DNA of 64,000 bases, from positions 372,001-436,000 of the forward strand of contig NZ_CP018870.1 of assembly GCF_001941845.1 (NCBI RefSeq), written 5' to 3'. Source of the stretch: Streptomyces sp. TN58 (GTDB lineage Bacteria; Actinomycetota; Actinomycetes; Streptomycetales; Streptomycetaceae). The translations under genes and the position numbers were made by a program. Of the stretch, positions 1 through 7,752 are shown one piece after another; position 1 is the first letter of the stretch; every line of letters starts with the position of its first letter. The notes under the pieces are model-generated. The model was not told the origin of the DNA and did no database searches. It worked only from the letters and a program-made list of their open reading frames with translations.

Positions 1-1652
1 AGGTCCAGCAGCCCCTGGCCGGCGACGGCCTCGTCGGGGCCGGCCACCGCGCGCCCCTCCACCACGGCGGAGGGGTACGGCCGGCCGGCCGTGCCGAGGC
101 CGCGCAGGGTGATGGTGCCGGTCTGTCCGGGGACGAGCGCGGCCATCTCGGCGCCCGGATGCACGGCGGCTATGCCCGGGACCGCCGCGAGGGTCTGCTC
201 CAGCTCCGCGTCGGACGGTCCGGCGGACCGCTCCGACCGTACGGTCAGTGCCGCGGCCAGCCCGACCTGCGCGGGGCGGCTGCGGAACTGGTCCAGCGTC
301 GACCAGGCCACCAGGGCGACCGTGATGAGCACCAGCGGCAGCGCGAGCCGGGCCACCGGCAGGAGCGTCCGCCCGCGCCGGGGGAACGCGGCACGCCAGC
401 CGAGGACGAGGGCGGGCGGCACCCGTACGCCCAGTGCCCGCTTGCCGAGGGCGGTCATCGGTGCGGCGGACGGCAGCGCCGCCCGTGCCACCGGCACCGG
501 CGGCACCCGTCCGGCGCGCCAGGCCGACAGCCCGGTGGAGGCGGCGATCAGCAGCACCGCGCCGCCGGGGATGCCGATCATCAGGGCGGTGTGCCCGGGC
601 AGGTCCTGCCAGACGGCGGCGGCCTCCCCGATCCGCCCGGGCAGCCGGGCGCCGAGGAGGGCGATCGCAGTGGTGCCGAGGGCCACGCCCAGCAGCGCGA
701 AGGCCAGGTGCTGTACGAGGAAGCCGCGGGTGACCTGGCCGGGGGTGAAGCCGATCGCCTTGAGGACGGCGATGTCCCGCAGCTGGCCCCGGACGCGGGC
801 GCCGACCGCCCCGGACGCGGCCAGGGCCGCGGCGAGCAGCGCGCCGAGGCCGAAGACGGCGAAGACCGTGCCCAGGAGCCGGTCGTCGCCGCCCGCCTCG
901 GCGCGGGCCTGCTGCCATTTGGTGACCTCGGCGACCCGGTCGGCGCCGAGGACGGTGACGGCGCGCTGGACGATGAAGTCGGTGTCGTCGGGGTCTGCCA
1001 GACGCAGCCCGACGCTCTGCCCGGTGTCCGCCCGGGCGATCTCGCCGAGTGTCGCGGGGAGCACCCAGCCGATGCCGGCCAAGCCTCCGGGCTGGTAGCG
1101 GGGCTCGGCCGCGTCGGCCGTGCCGCTCACCAGCAGCAGGTGCGGGGCGCCGTCGGGTCCGGTGACGCGTACGGTGTCGCCGGGTTCCGCCCACAGGGCC
1201 CGTGCGACGGAGGTCTCCAGTACGACGGAGCCGGCCGCCGAGCCGGTGCCGCCGGTGTCCGGAGGGTCGAGCCAGCGGCCCTCGGCCACGAGCGGCCGTC
1301 CAATCTGCGGGGGCTCCGCGCCCGCGGCGCGGAGCGTGACCGCGGCCCGGGCACCGCGGGACTCGATCGTGGTCGCGGCCGTCCGGTAGGGCCCGGACAG
1401 CGCCGCGACGCCGTCCACCGCGGCCAGGGCGTCCACTTCGGTGTCCGCCCCGGCGCGGGTGTGCAGCCAGATGTGTGCGCCCTGGGACTGGTTGAAGACC
1501 CGCTGCCAGGGGTTCGCGGCGTAGCCGAACAGCGCGCCGGCCAGCAGGAGGGAGGCGATCACGCCGGCGCTGGCGAGGACGACGAAGAGGGCTTCGCCGC
1601 GGTGTGCGCGGAAGTCTGCCTGCGCCCAGCGCAGAGTGGCCCGCACGGTCAT
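1..1652 (-). CDS. FtsX-like ABC transporter permease (3' part beyond left edge)
   Basis: The minus-strand frame opens at ATG 1652 (MTVRATLRWAQAD) and runs off the left edge without a stop, so about 550 residues of the protein are seen. An N-terminal membrane segment (roughly residues 20-45) is followed by a long extracytoplasmic region. Then come clustered hydrophobic segments carrying the FtsX/MacB-type core (GLGALLAAALAASGAVGARV, followed by LRDIAVLKAIGFTPGQV). A second membrane block (LALPLVLITVALVAW) begins another repeat, as in the duplicated permeases of this family. The start overlaps the stop of the upstream ATPase by 4 bases (ATGA), so the two are co-translated. It is probably an export or lipoprotein-handling ABC system; the substrate is unknown. 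Confidence 0.85.
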   Translation of the reverse strand, partial: MTVRATLRWAQADFRAHRGEALFVVLASAGVIASLLLAGALFGYAANPWQRVFNQSQGAHIWLHTRAGADTEVDALAAVDGVAALSGPYRTAATTIESRGARAAVTLRAAGAEPPQIGRPLVAEGRWLDPPDTGGTGSAAGSVVLETSVARALWAEPGDTVRVTGPDGAPHLLLVSGTADAAEPRYQPGGLAGIGWVLPATLGEIARADTGQSVGLRLADPDDTDFIVQRAVTVLGADRVAEVTKWQQARAEAGGDDRLLGTVFAVFGLGALLAAALAASGAVGARVRGQLRDIAVLKAIGFTPGQVTRGFLVQHLAFALLGVALGTTAIALLGARLPGRIGEAAAVWQDLPGHTALMIGIPGGAVLLIAASTGLSAWRAGRVPPVPVARAALPSAAPMTALGKRALGVRVPPALVLGWRAAFPRRGRTLLPVARLALPLVLITVALVAWSTLDQFRSRPAQVGLAAALTVRSERSAGPSDAELEQTLAAVPGIAAVHPGAEMAALVPGQTGTITLRGLGTAGRPYPSAVVEGRAVAGPDEAVAGQGLLD

Positions 1653-2419
1653 TCCTTCAGTTCGAGTACGCCGGAGACGCCGCCGGTCGCGCCCGGGCGG
1701 CTGCCTGCGCCGAGCTGTGCGTCGTCGGCTATCCGGCCGTCGAAGAAGCTGATGACGCGGTCGGCGGCGCTGGCCATCCGGGCGTCGTGGGTGACCATGA
1801 TGATCGTCTGGCCGCGCTGGTGGAACCGCGTGAGCAGCCGCAGCACCTCACGGGTGCCCTTGCTGTCGAGGCTGCCGGCCGGTTCGTCTGCGAGGAGCAG
1901 GGCGGGGTGGTTGACCAGGGCGCGGGCGAGGGCGACCCGCTGCTGTTCGCCGCCGGAGAGCTCTCCCGGCATGGAGCGTTCGCGTCCTTCGAGGCCGAGT
2001 TCGGCGAGCAGTTCGGCGCGGGAGTTGCGGGCGGCTTTCGGGGAGGCGCCGGCGAGCAGGGCGGGCAGTTCGACGTTGTCGGCGACGGTGAGGTTGGAGA
2101 CGAGGTTGAAGAACTGGAAGACGACGCCGATGCTGCGGCGCCGCAGGACGGCCCAGCGTGCTTCGCGGTACGCGTCGACGCGCTCGCCGTCGAGCCACAG
2201 CCTGCCGCCGTCGGGCCGCTGGAGGCCGCCGATGAGGTGGAGCAGGGTGGACTTGCCGGCGCCGGAGGGGCCGGTGATCGCGACGAACTCGCCGGGCTGG
2301 ACGCAGAGGTCCACGCCGCGGACGGCGGGCACCGGGGTTCCCTCGCCGTGGTGGGTCTTGGTCAGGCCCTCGGCGCGGACGATGGGCACGACGGGAGCGG
2401 CGGTGGCGTCGTCGCTCAT
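1649..2419 (-). CDS. ABC transporter ATP-binding protein (MacB/LolD type)
   Basis: A 256-residue cytoplasmic ATPase that powers the adjoining FtsX permease. The Walker A motif GPSGAGKST is near residues 51-59, the signature LSGGEQQR near 155, Walker B LLLADEP follows, and the H-loop histidine is in MVTHD. Length and motif order are those of the MacB/LolD/FtsE subfamily. The gene starts inside the stop of the PadR gene (ATGA at 2416-2419) and ends inside the start of the permease, giving a three-gene coupled operon under the local PadR regulator. The substrate cannot be told from sequence. Confidence 0.92.
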   Translation of the reverse strand: MSDDATAAPVVPIVRAEGLTKTHHGEGTPVPAVRGVDLCVQPGEFVAITGPSGAGKSTLLHLIGGLQRPDGGRLWLDGERVDAYREARWAVLRRRSIGVVFQFFNLVSNLTVADNVELPALLAGASPKAARNSRAELLAELGLEGRERSMPGELSGGEQQRVALARALVNHPALLLADEPAGSLDSKGTREVLRLLTRFHQRGQTIIMVTHDARMASAADRVISFFDGRIADDAQLGAGSRPGATGGVSGVLELKE

Positions 2420-2922
2420 TCCAGCTCCTCCTGACAGCGTTCCAGCCAGTCGAGGTCGGCCTGCAGGTGCAGCATGGCGCCCTCGATCAGCAGTTGGGAG
2501 ATCTTGTTGTCGCGGTCCTCGGCCGCTGCCAGCTTCGACAGGTCCCGCATGGTGTTGAGGTACTGGCGCCGCTGCTTGTTGATCAGGGCGATCGGATCGG
2601 CCAGACCCGACTGCGGTGCGAGCGCCAGTTTCATGAAGAACTCGTCCCGTACCCGGGGTTCCTCGGCGGTGTCCTCGAACCAGGCCAGTACGGCCTCGCG
2701 CCCGGCGTCCGTCAGCTTGTAGGTGCGCTTGTTGGGCCGGCCCGCCTGTTCGACGTCCTCGCCCTGGATCAGGCCGCTCTTCTCCAGCCGGCCGAGGGTG
2801 ACGTAGATCTGGCCGACGTTCGGCTGAGGGTACGCGGCGCCCAGGAGCTTCTCAAGGTCCTGCTTGAGCTCGTAACCGTGCGCAGGGCTACGGGTGAGGA
2901 GCGCAAGGAGCGCCAGCCGCAC
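2416..2922 (-). CDS. PadR family transcriptional regulator
   Basis: A winged-helix PadR protein of about 168 residues. The N-terminal LALLALLTRSPAHGYELKQDLE is the hallmark PadR helix-turn-helix entry, and a C-terminal helical dimerisation part follows (KLALAPQ...LINKQRRQYLNTMRDL). I prefer GTG 2922 because AAGGAGGGGGG lies just upstream and PadR proteins start close to this helix; a TTG at 2952 would add ten unconserved residues. PadR proteins usually repress a linked exporter in response to a ligand. The overlap with the ABC genes implies it controls its own operon and perhaps the divergent binding-protein gene. Confidence 0.9.
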   Translation of the reverse strand: MRLALLALLTRSPAHGYELKQDLEKLLGAAYPQPNVGQIYVTLGRLEKSGLIQGEDVEQAGRPNKRTYKLTDAGREAVLAWFEDTAEEPRVRDEFFMKLALAPQSGLADPIALINKQRRQYLNTMRDLSKLAAAEDRDNKISQLLIEGAMLHLQADLDWLERCQEELE

Positions 2923-3089
2923 TCGCCCCCCTCCTTCCCGCTGCGTAGTCAACTGTTCACTGGTGCCGGGTCGGAGCTTTTCTGTGTCCGAGCCGTCTGC
3001 CTGGACGTCTAGTATCCCCCATGCCTAACGGGTATATATAGGCCACGATGGGTCGGCGGCGCAGCCGGATCGTGCACTGGGAGGAATCT
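2923..3089. promoter_or_regulatory. Divergent promoter region, PadR operon / solute-binding protein
   Basis: About 165 bp separate the two divergent starts. Bases 3009-3042 are markedly AT-rich for this genome (CTAGTATCCCC...GGGTATATATA), with a loosely symmetrical TATCCC/GGGTAT pair. This is the natural place for promoters and a PadR operator. A ribosome site GGGAGGAA (3080-3086) precedes the binding-protein ATG. No exact palindrome was found. Confidence 0.4.
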
Positions 3090-4364
3090 ATGCGGTGGAT
3101 GCGTGCCGCGGGTAGAGCTCTCCTGGTGGTGGCGGTGGTCCTGGCGGGGTACGCCGGTCTCGGCGTCCGCCCGGACGCGGGCACGGCCTCGGCCGCCCGC
3201 GGCCCCCTGACGCTGGTGACGGCGGGCGACCTGACCGACTACCTCGGCCCCCTCCTCGACGACTGGAACGAGAGCCGTCCCGACGAGCGGGTCACGCTCG
3301 TCGAGCTGCCCGACTCGGCCGACGAGACCCGGGCCCAGATGATCAGCGAGCTGCGGTCGGGCCGCGACCGGTTCGACGTGCTGAACATCGACGTCGCCTG
3401 GACGTCGGAGTTCGCGGCCGCAGGATGGATCGCCCCGCTCGAACGTGACCGGTTCCCCCTGGACGCCTTCCTGCGGCCGGTCGTGGACACGGCGACCTTC
3501 GACGGGCGGCTGTACGCGGTCCCGTACGTCACGAACGCCGGCCTGCTCTACTACCGCAAGGACCTCCTGGACCTGGCCGGCGAGCAGCCGCCGCGGACCT
3601 GGTCCGAACTGGCCCGCCAGGCACGCACGATCGCCCCGCGGCACGGGCTGGACGGTTACGCGGGGCAGTTCCTCCCGTACGAGGGGCTCACGGTCAACGT
3701 CACCGAGGCGGTGCACTCCGCGGGCGGTTCGATCCTGCGCGACGACGGCGCCCGCGTCACCGTGGACTCCGACGGGGCGCGCGCCGGGCTGCGGTTCCTC
3801 GCGGACGGGGTGCGGGAGGGCTGGATCTCCCGTGAGGCGCTCGGCTACAAGGAGGAGGAGTCCCGCCGGGCGTTCCAGGACGGCAGGCTCCTCTTCCTGC
3901 GGAACTGGCCGTATGTGTACGCGGACGCGGGCGCGCCGGGGTCGGCGGTCGCGGGCCGGTTCGGGGCGGTGCCGCTGCCCGGCGCCGACGGGCCCGGCAC
4001 CAGCGTGCTGGGCGGCTCGAACCTCGCCGTCAGCAGTCGTTCGCGGCATCCGGCGTCGGCGGCCGATCTGATCGCCTACCTCACCAGTGAGCGGGTGCAG
4101 AGGCGCGTCCTCACCGAGGGCTCGCTGCCCCCGGTGCGCGCCGCGCTGTACGAGGATGCCGAGCTGGTCCGCGCCTACCCGTACCTGCCGACCCTGCGCG
4201 AGAGCGTGCTGTCGGCGGTGCCGCGGCCCAAGAGTCCGCGCTATGACCAGGTGAGCCTAGCCGTGCAGGCCGTGGGGCAGGACGTGATGGCGCTGCGGCA
4301 GACGCCGGAGGAGGCGGTGGCGCGGCTGGCGCGCGAGCTCGGGGCCATCGCCGGCACGGGCTGA
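3090..4364 (+). CDS. Extracellular solute-binding protein (sugar type, family 1)
   Basis: Codes for about 424 residues. Start ATG 3090 follows GGAGGAATCT; an earlier ATG at 3048 lacks a ribosome site. An N-terminal signal (MRWMRAAGRALLVVAVVLAG) is present but no lipobox cysteine, so the protein looks secreted rather than lipid-anchored. The body has the family-1 solute-binding pattern: an early LTLVTAGDLTDYLGPLLDDW segment, FDVLNIDVAWTSEFAAAGWI, and PYVTNAGLLYYRKDLL near residue 150. No permease or ATPase follows directly. A strong hairpin separates it from the alpha-glucosidase operon, so it may serve as an orphan receptor or use the agl permeases or others elsewhere. Confidence 0.85.
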   Translation: MRWMRAAGRALLVVAVVLAGYAGLGVRPDAGTASAARGPLTLVTAGDLTDYLGPLLDDWNESRPDERVTLVELPDSADETRAQMISELRSGRDRFDVLNIDVAWTSEFAAAGWIAPLERDRFPLDAFLRPVVDTATFDGRLYAVPYVTNAGLLYYRKDLLDLAGEQPPRTWSELARQARTIAPRHGLDGYAGQFLPYEGLTVNVTEAVHSAGGSILRDDGARVTVDSDGARAGLRFLADGVREGWISREALGYKEEESRRAFQDGRLLFLRNWPYVYADAGAPGSAVAGRFGAVPLPGADGPGTSVLGGSNLAVSSRSRHPASAADLIAYLTSERVQRRVLTEGSLPPVRAALYEDAELVRAYPYLPTLRESVLSAVPRPKSPRYDQVSLAVQAVGQDVMALRQTPEEAVARLARELGAIAGTG

Positions 4365-4437
4365 CCGCACGCGTCCCACGCACGGCACACGTGGCACGCA
4401 TCGCCGCACGCATCGCACACTCACACACCTCCCCAGA

Positions 4438-4468
4438 GGGCTCCTACTTACATGTTAAGTAGGAGCCC
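4438..4468. terminator. Perfect 13-bp hairpin terminator
   Basis: GGGCTCCTACTTA (4438-4450), loop CATGT, then TAAGTAGGAGCCC (4456-4468), followed by TTATT. It lies 70 bp after the binding-protein stop and upstream of the agl promoter. The stem also contains CATGTTAAGTAG, the inverse of a 12-mer at the agl promoter, so it could double as a regulator site. Confidence 0.75.
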
Positions 4469-4533
4469 TTATTCGTGCACGCGGGCATTCACGGACAAAC
4501 CACCCCAGCTTTCGCCTGTTTCTGGACACATCG

Positions 4534-4565
4534 TTGACACCTTCCAGTCGCTGCTACTTAACATG
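4534..4565 (+). promoter_or_regulatory. Promoter and candidate operator of the alpha-glucosidase operon
   Basis: TTGACA at 4534-4539 is a perfect -35 box; TACTTA at 4555-4560 or TTAACA at 4558-4563 are -10 candidates at 15-18 bp. The downstream half carries CTACTTAACATG (4554-4565), whose exact reverse complement lies in the upstream hairpin (4451-4462). Because TTG 4534 is part of the -35 box it cannot be the translation start of the gene that follows. Confidence 0.5.
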
Positions 4566-4626
4566 CATGCATAACAGCGCACCTGATCCAGGGCGCTCTC
4601 GCATTCAGCAGACAGGTCGACGCGAG

Positions 4627-6330
4627 ATGCTCAGCACCCTTCCGACCGGTACCGGTCACCCCTCCCGCAGCGCCGCCCCCTCCGCCCCCTGGTGGCGCGA
4701 CGCGGTGATCTACCAGGTCTACGTCCGCAGCTTCCTCGACAGCACCGGGGACGGCGTCGGCGACCTCGCCGGCGTCCGCGCAGGGCTCCCCTACCTGCGC
4801 AAGCTCGGCGTCGACGGCATCTGGCTCAGCCCCTTCTACCCCTCGCCCCAGCACGACCACGGCTACGACGTCGCCGACTACTGCGGCGTCGACCCGGTCT
4901 ACGGAGACCTCGCCGAGTTCGACCGTCTGGTGTCCGACGCCCACCGGCTCGGGCTCAAGCTGCTCCTCGACATCGTCCCCAACCACTGCTCCAGCGAGCA
5001 CCCGTGGTTCCGCGAGGCGCTCGCCGCGGCGCCGGGCAGCGCACCGCGCTCCCGCTTCCACTTCGCACCGGGCCGCGGCCCGGACGGTACGCAGCCGCCC
5101 AACAACTGGCACGCCATGTTCGGCGGCCCGGCCTGGAGCCGGACCACCGGCCCCGACGGCACCCCGGGCGAGTGGTACCTGCACCTCTTCACCCCGGAGC
5201 AGCCGGACCTGAACTGGCGCAACCCGGTCGTGGGCGACGACTTCGAGCGGGTGCTGCGCTTCTGGCTGGACCGGGGCGTCGACGGCTTCCGCATCGACGT
5301 GGCCGCCGGGCTGTTCAAGCACCCCGAGATGCCCGACTCCGACGATCCGGGAGCGGACGAGCGGGCCCGCGACGCCGTCAACCAGCTGGCCTGGAACCAG
5401 CCCGAGGTGCACGGCGTGTGGCGCCGCTGGCGCGCGGTGTGCGAGGAGTACACCGCCCGGGACGGTCAGGAGCGGCTGCTCGTCGGCGAGGTGTCCGTGC
5501 CCACCGCACGCGAGCACGCCGAGTACGTCCGCCCCGACGAACTGCACCAGGCGTTCTTCTTCGACCTGCTCAGCGCCCCCTGGGACGCCGACGCCTTCCG
5601 GGCGACGATCACCGACGCGATACGCGACATCGCCGGCACCGGCTCCACCGTCACCTGGGTCCTCAACAACCACGACCAGGTCCGCACGGTCACCCGCTAC
5701 GCCGGTGAACCGGGTGTCGAGGGCAGCGGACTGGGTGCGGCCCGCGCCCGCGCCGCGGCGCTCCTGATGCTCGCCCTGCCCGGCGCCGCCTACGTGTACC
5801 AGGGTGAGGAACTCGGTCTCCCGGAAGTCCTCGACCTGCCCGACGAGGTCCTCACCGACCCGATCTTCCGCCGTACGGGCAGCCGCAAGCACGTGCGGGA
5901 CGGCTGCCGTGTGCCGCTGCCCTGGTCCGGACACGCCTCCCCGTTCGGCTTCAGCCAGGCGGCGGCCGGCGTCAAGCCATGGCTGCCGCAGCCCGAGTGG
6001 TTCGCCGAGCACGCCACCGACCGCGCCCTGGCCGACACCCGCTCCTTCTGGCACCTCTACCGCGACGGCCTCCAGCTGCGGCGCACCCTGCCGCAGCTCG
6101 GCGACGGCACCCTGCGCTGGCTGGACGCTCCCGCGCAGGTCCTGGCGATCTCCCGCGGCGACGGCCTGGTCTGCGCGGTGAACTTCGGCACGGAGCCGGT
6201 TCCCGCTCCGGTCGCCGGCCTTCCCCTGCTCGCCAGCGGGCCCTGCCCCGACGGGGTGTTGCCCGCGGCGACCGCGGCCTGGTGGGCGGGCGAGTACCCG
6301 GCGCCCGGCCCGGCAGCGCCCGTCGCGTGA
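4627..6330 (+). CDS. Alpha-glucosidase, glycoside hydrolase family 13
   Basis: About 567 residues with no signal peptide, so it probably acts in the cytoplasm on imported alpha-glucosides. The GH13 (beta/alpha)8 barrel opens with WWRDAVIYQVYVRSF. Catalytic residues are visible: nucleophile D224 in DGFRIDVA, acid/base E288 in LVGEVSV, and D350 in NNHDQV. VYQGEELGLPEV near residue 400 is typical of alpha-glucosidases of the AglA/oligo-1,6-glucosidase branch. I chose ATG 4627, downstream of the TTGACA promoter; ATG 4567 is possible. Three transport genes follow, forming a sugar import-and-hydrolysis operon named aglA-EFG by analogy. Trehalose-type substrates cannot be excluded. Confidence 0.88.
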   Translation: MLSTLPTGTGHPSRSAAPSAPWWRDAVIYQVYVRSFLDSTGDGVGDLAGVRAGLPYLRKLGVDGIWLSPFYPSPQHDHGYDVADYCGVDPVYGDLAEFDRLVSDAHRLGLKLLLDIVPNHCSSEHPWFREALAAAPGSAPRSRFHFAPGRGPDGTQPPNNWHAMFGGPAWSRTTGPDGTPGEWYLHLFTPEQPDLNWRNPVVGDDFERVLRFWLDRGVDGFRIDVAAGLFKHPEMPDSDDPGADERARDAVNQLAWNQPEVHGVWRRWRAVCEEYTARDGQERLLVGEVSVPTAREHAEYVRPDELHQAFFFDLLSAPWDADAFRATITDAIRDIAGTGSTVTWVLNNHDQVRTVTRYAGEPGVEGSGLGAARARAAALLMLALPGAAYVYQGEELGLPEVLDLPDEVLTDPIFRRTGSRKHVRDGCRVPLPWSGHASPFGFSQAAAGVKPWLPQPEWFAEHATDRALADTRSFWHLYRDGLQLRRTLPQLGDGTLRWLDAPAQVLAISRGDGLVCAVNFGTEPVPAPVAGLPLLASGPCPDGVLPAATAAWWAGEYPAPGPAAPVA

Positions 6331-6410
6331 CCCCGCAGCACGTCACTCCCCAGCACGTCACTCCGTAGCAGCCCCTCCCCCCGACCCGGACTTCCCCGAG
6401 AGGACTCCTC

Positions 6411-7742
6411 ATGCGACGACCGAGCAAGACGACCCGCCGAAGCGCCGCCACCGCGGCGGCCGCCCTCACCCTCGCCCTCGGCGCCACCGCCTGCGGCGGC
6501 GCCACCGGACCCGCGAGCAGCGGCGAACTCGGCGGCCAGACCGTCACCGTGGCCGGCGTCTGGACCGGCGCGGAACAGCAGAGCTTCAAGAAGGTCCTCG
6601 ACGCCTTCACCGAGAAGACCGGCGCCAAGACGGTCTTCGTCCCCTCCGGCGACAACGTCTCCACCTTCGTCGGCAGCAAGATCGAAGGCGGAAACGCCCC
6701 CGACGTGGTGATGGTGCCGCAGGTGGGCGTGCTCCAGCAGTTCGCGAAGAAGGGCTGGCTCCAGCCCCTGTCCGACCAGATCGGCCGGACGGCCGGGTCC
6801 ACCCTCGCCCCGGTGTGGAAGAACTACGGCACCGTCGACGGCCAGTACTACGGCCTCTACTTCAAGGCCGCCCACAAGTCGACCGTCTGGTACGCCCCCG
6901 AGGCCTTCACCCAGGCCGGTGTCACCGAGCCCAAGAGCTACAGCGACATGCTGGGGGCCGGCCGCACCCTCGCGGACTCCGGCCGCCCGGCCTTCGCCAT
7001 AGCCGGCGAGGACGGCTGGACCCTCACCGACTGGTTCGAGAACATCTACCTCTCCCAGGCCGGACCGGAGAAGTACGACCAGCTCGCCCAGCACCAGCTG
7101 AAGTGGACCGACGAGAGCGTGGTGCGGGCCCTGACCACCCTCGGGGAGCTGTTCAAGGACAAGCAGCTCGTCGCCGGCGGCGCCCAGGCCGCGCTGGGGA
7201 CCGACTTCCCCTCCTCGGTCGCGCAGGTCTTCGGCCCGGAGCCCAAGGCGGGCATGGTCTACGAGGGCGACTTCGTCGGCGGCGTCGCCAAGGGCCAGTT
7301 CGGCAAGAAGCTCGGCCAGGACGCGAAGTTCTTCCCCTTCCCCTCGGTCGACGGCGGCAGGCCCCCGGTGGTCAGCGGCGGTGACGCGGCGGTCGTCCTG
7401 AAGGACGGCAAGAACGGCAAGGCCGGCATGAAGCTGGTCGAGTTCCTGGCGAGCGCCGAGGCGGCCGAGATCTGGGCCGGCGATGGCGGCTTCCTGTCCC
7501 CGAACAACGAGGTCGACCTGGCCAAGTACGGCGACGACACCGCCCGCAGCACTGCCAACTCCCTGATCGGCGCCGGCAATTCGATCCGCTTCGACATGTC
7601 GGACCAGGCCCCGGCCGCCTTCGGCGGCACCAAGGGGGCGGGCGAGTGGAAGCTCCTCCAGGACTTCCTGCGCGACCCCTCGGACCCGCGGGGCACCGCC
7701 GCGAAGCTTGAAACCGAAGCCGCCAAGGCCTACGGGAACTGA
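6411..7742 (+). CDS. Sugar ABC transporter substrate-binding lipoprotein (AglE-like)
   Basis: A 443-residue exported receptor. The N-terminus is a twin-basic signal sequence ending in ALGATAC, with C28 as the likely lipidation site. After it come the family-1 binding-protein features TVTVAGVWTGAEQQSFKKV and DVVMVPQVGVLQQFAKKGWL. It lies 80 bp after the alpha-glucosidase and 10 bp before the first permease. By position it delivers an alpha-glucoside to the two permeases. Streptomyces usually powers such systems with the shared ATPase MsiK, consistent with no ATPase gene here. Confidence 0.9.
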   Translation: MRRPSKTTRRSAATAAAALTLALGATACGGATGPASSGELGGQTVTVAGVWTGAEQQSFKKVLDAFTEKTGAKTVFVPSGDNVSTFVGSKIEGGNAPDVVMVPQVGVLQQFAKKGWLQPLSDQIGRTAGSTLAPVWKNYGTVDGQYYGLYFKAAHKSTVWYAPEAFTQAGVTEPKSYSDMLGAGRTLADSGRPAFAIAGEDGWTLTDWFENIYLSQAGPEKYDQLAQHQLKWTDESVVRALTTLGELFKDKQLVAGGAQAALGTDFPSSVAQVFGPEPKAGMVYEGDFVGGVAKGQFGKKLGQDAKFFPFPSVDGGRPPVVSGGDAAVVLKDGKNGKAGMKLVEFLASAEAAEIWAGDGGFLSPNNEVDLAKYGDDTARSTANSLIGAGNSIRFDMSDQAPAAFGGTKGAGEWKLLQDFLRDPSDPRGTAAKLETEAAKAYGN

Positions 7743-7752
7743 GGCACCCGAC

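Noticed and set aside
159..2558. 799-residue plus-strand frame over the ABC genes
   Set aside because: It is antisense to the ATPase and permease, which have full motifs; the long frame results from high GC.
4534..4626. TTG start for the alpha-glucosidase
   Set aside because: The TTG belongs to a TTGACA -35 box, and the encoded 31 residues are not GH13-like.
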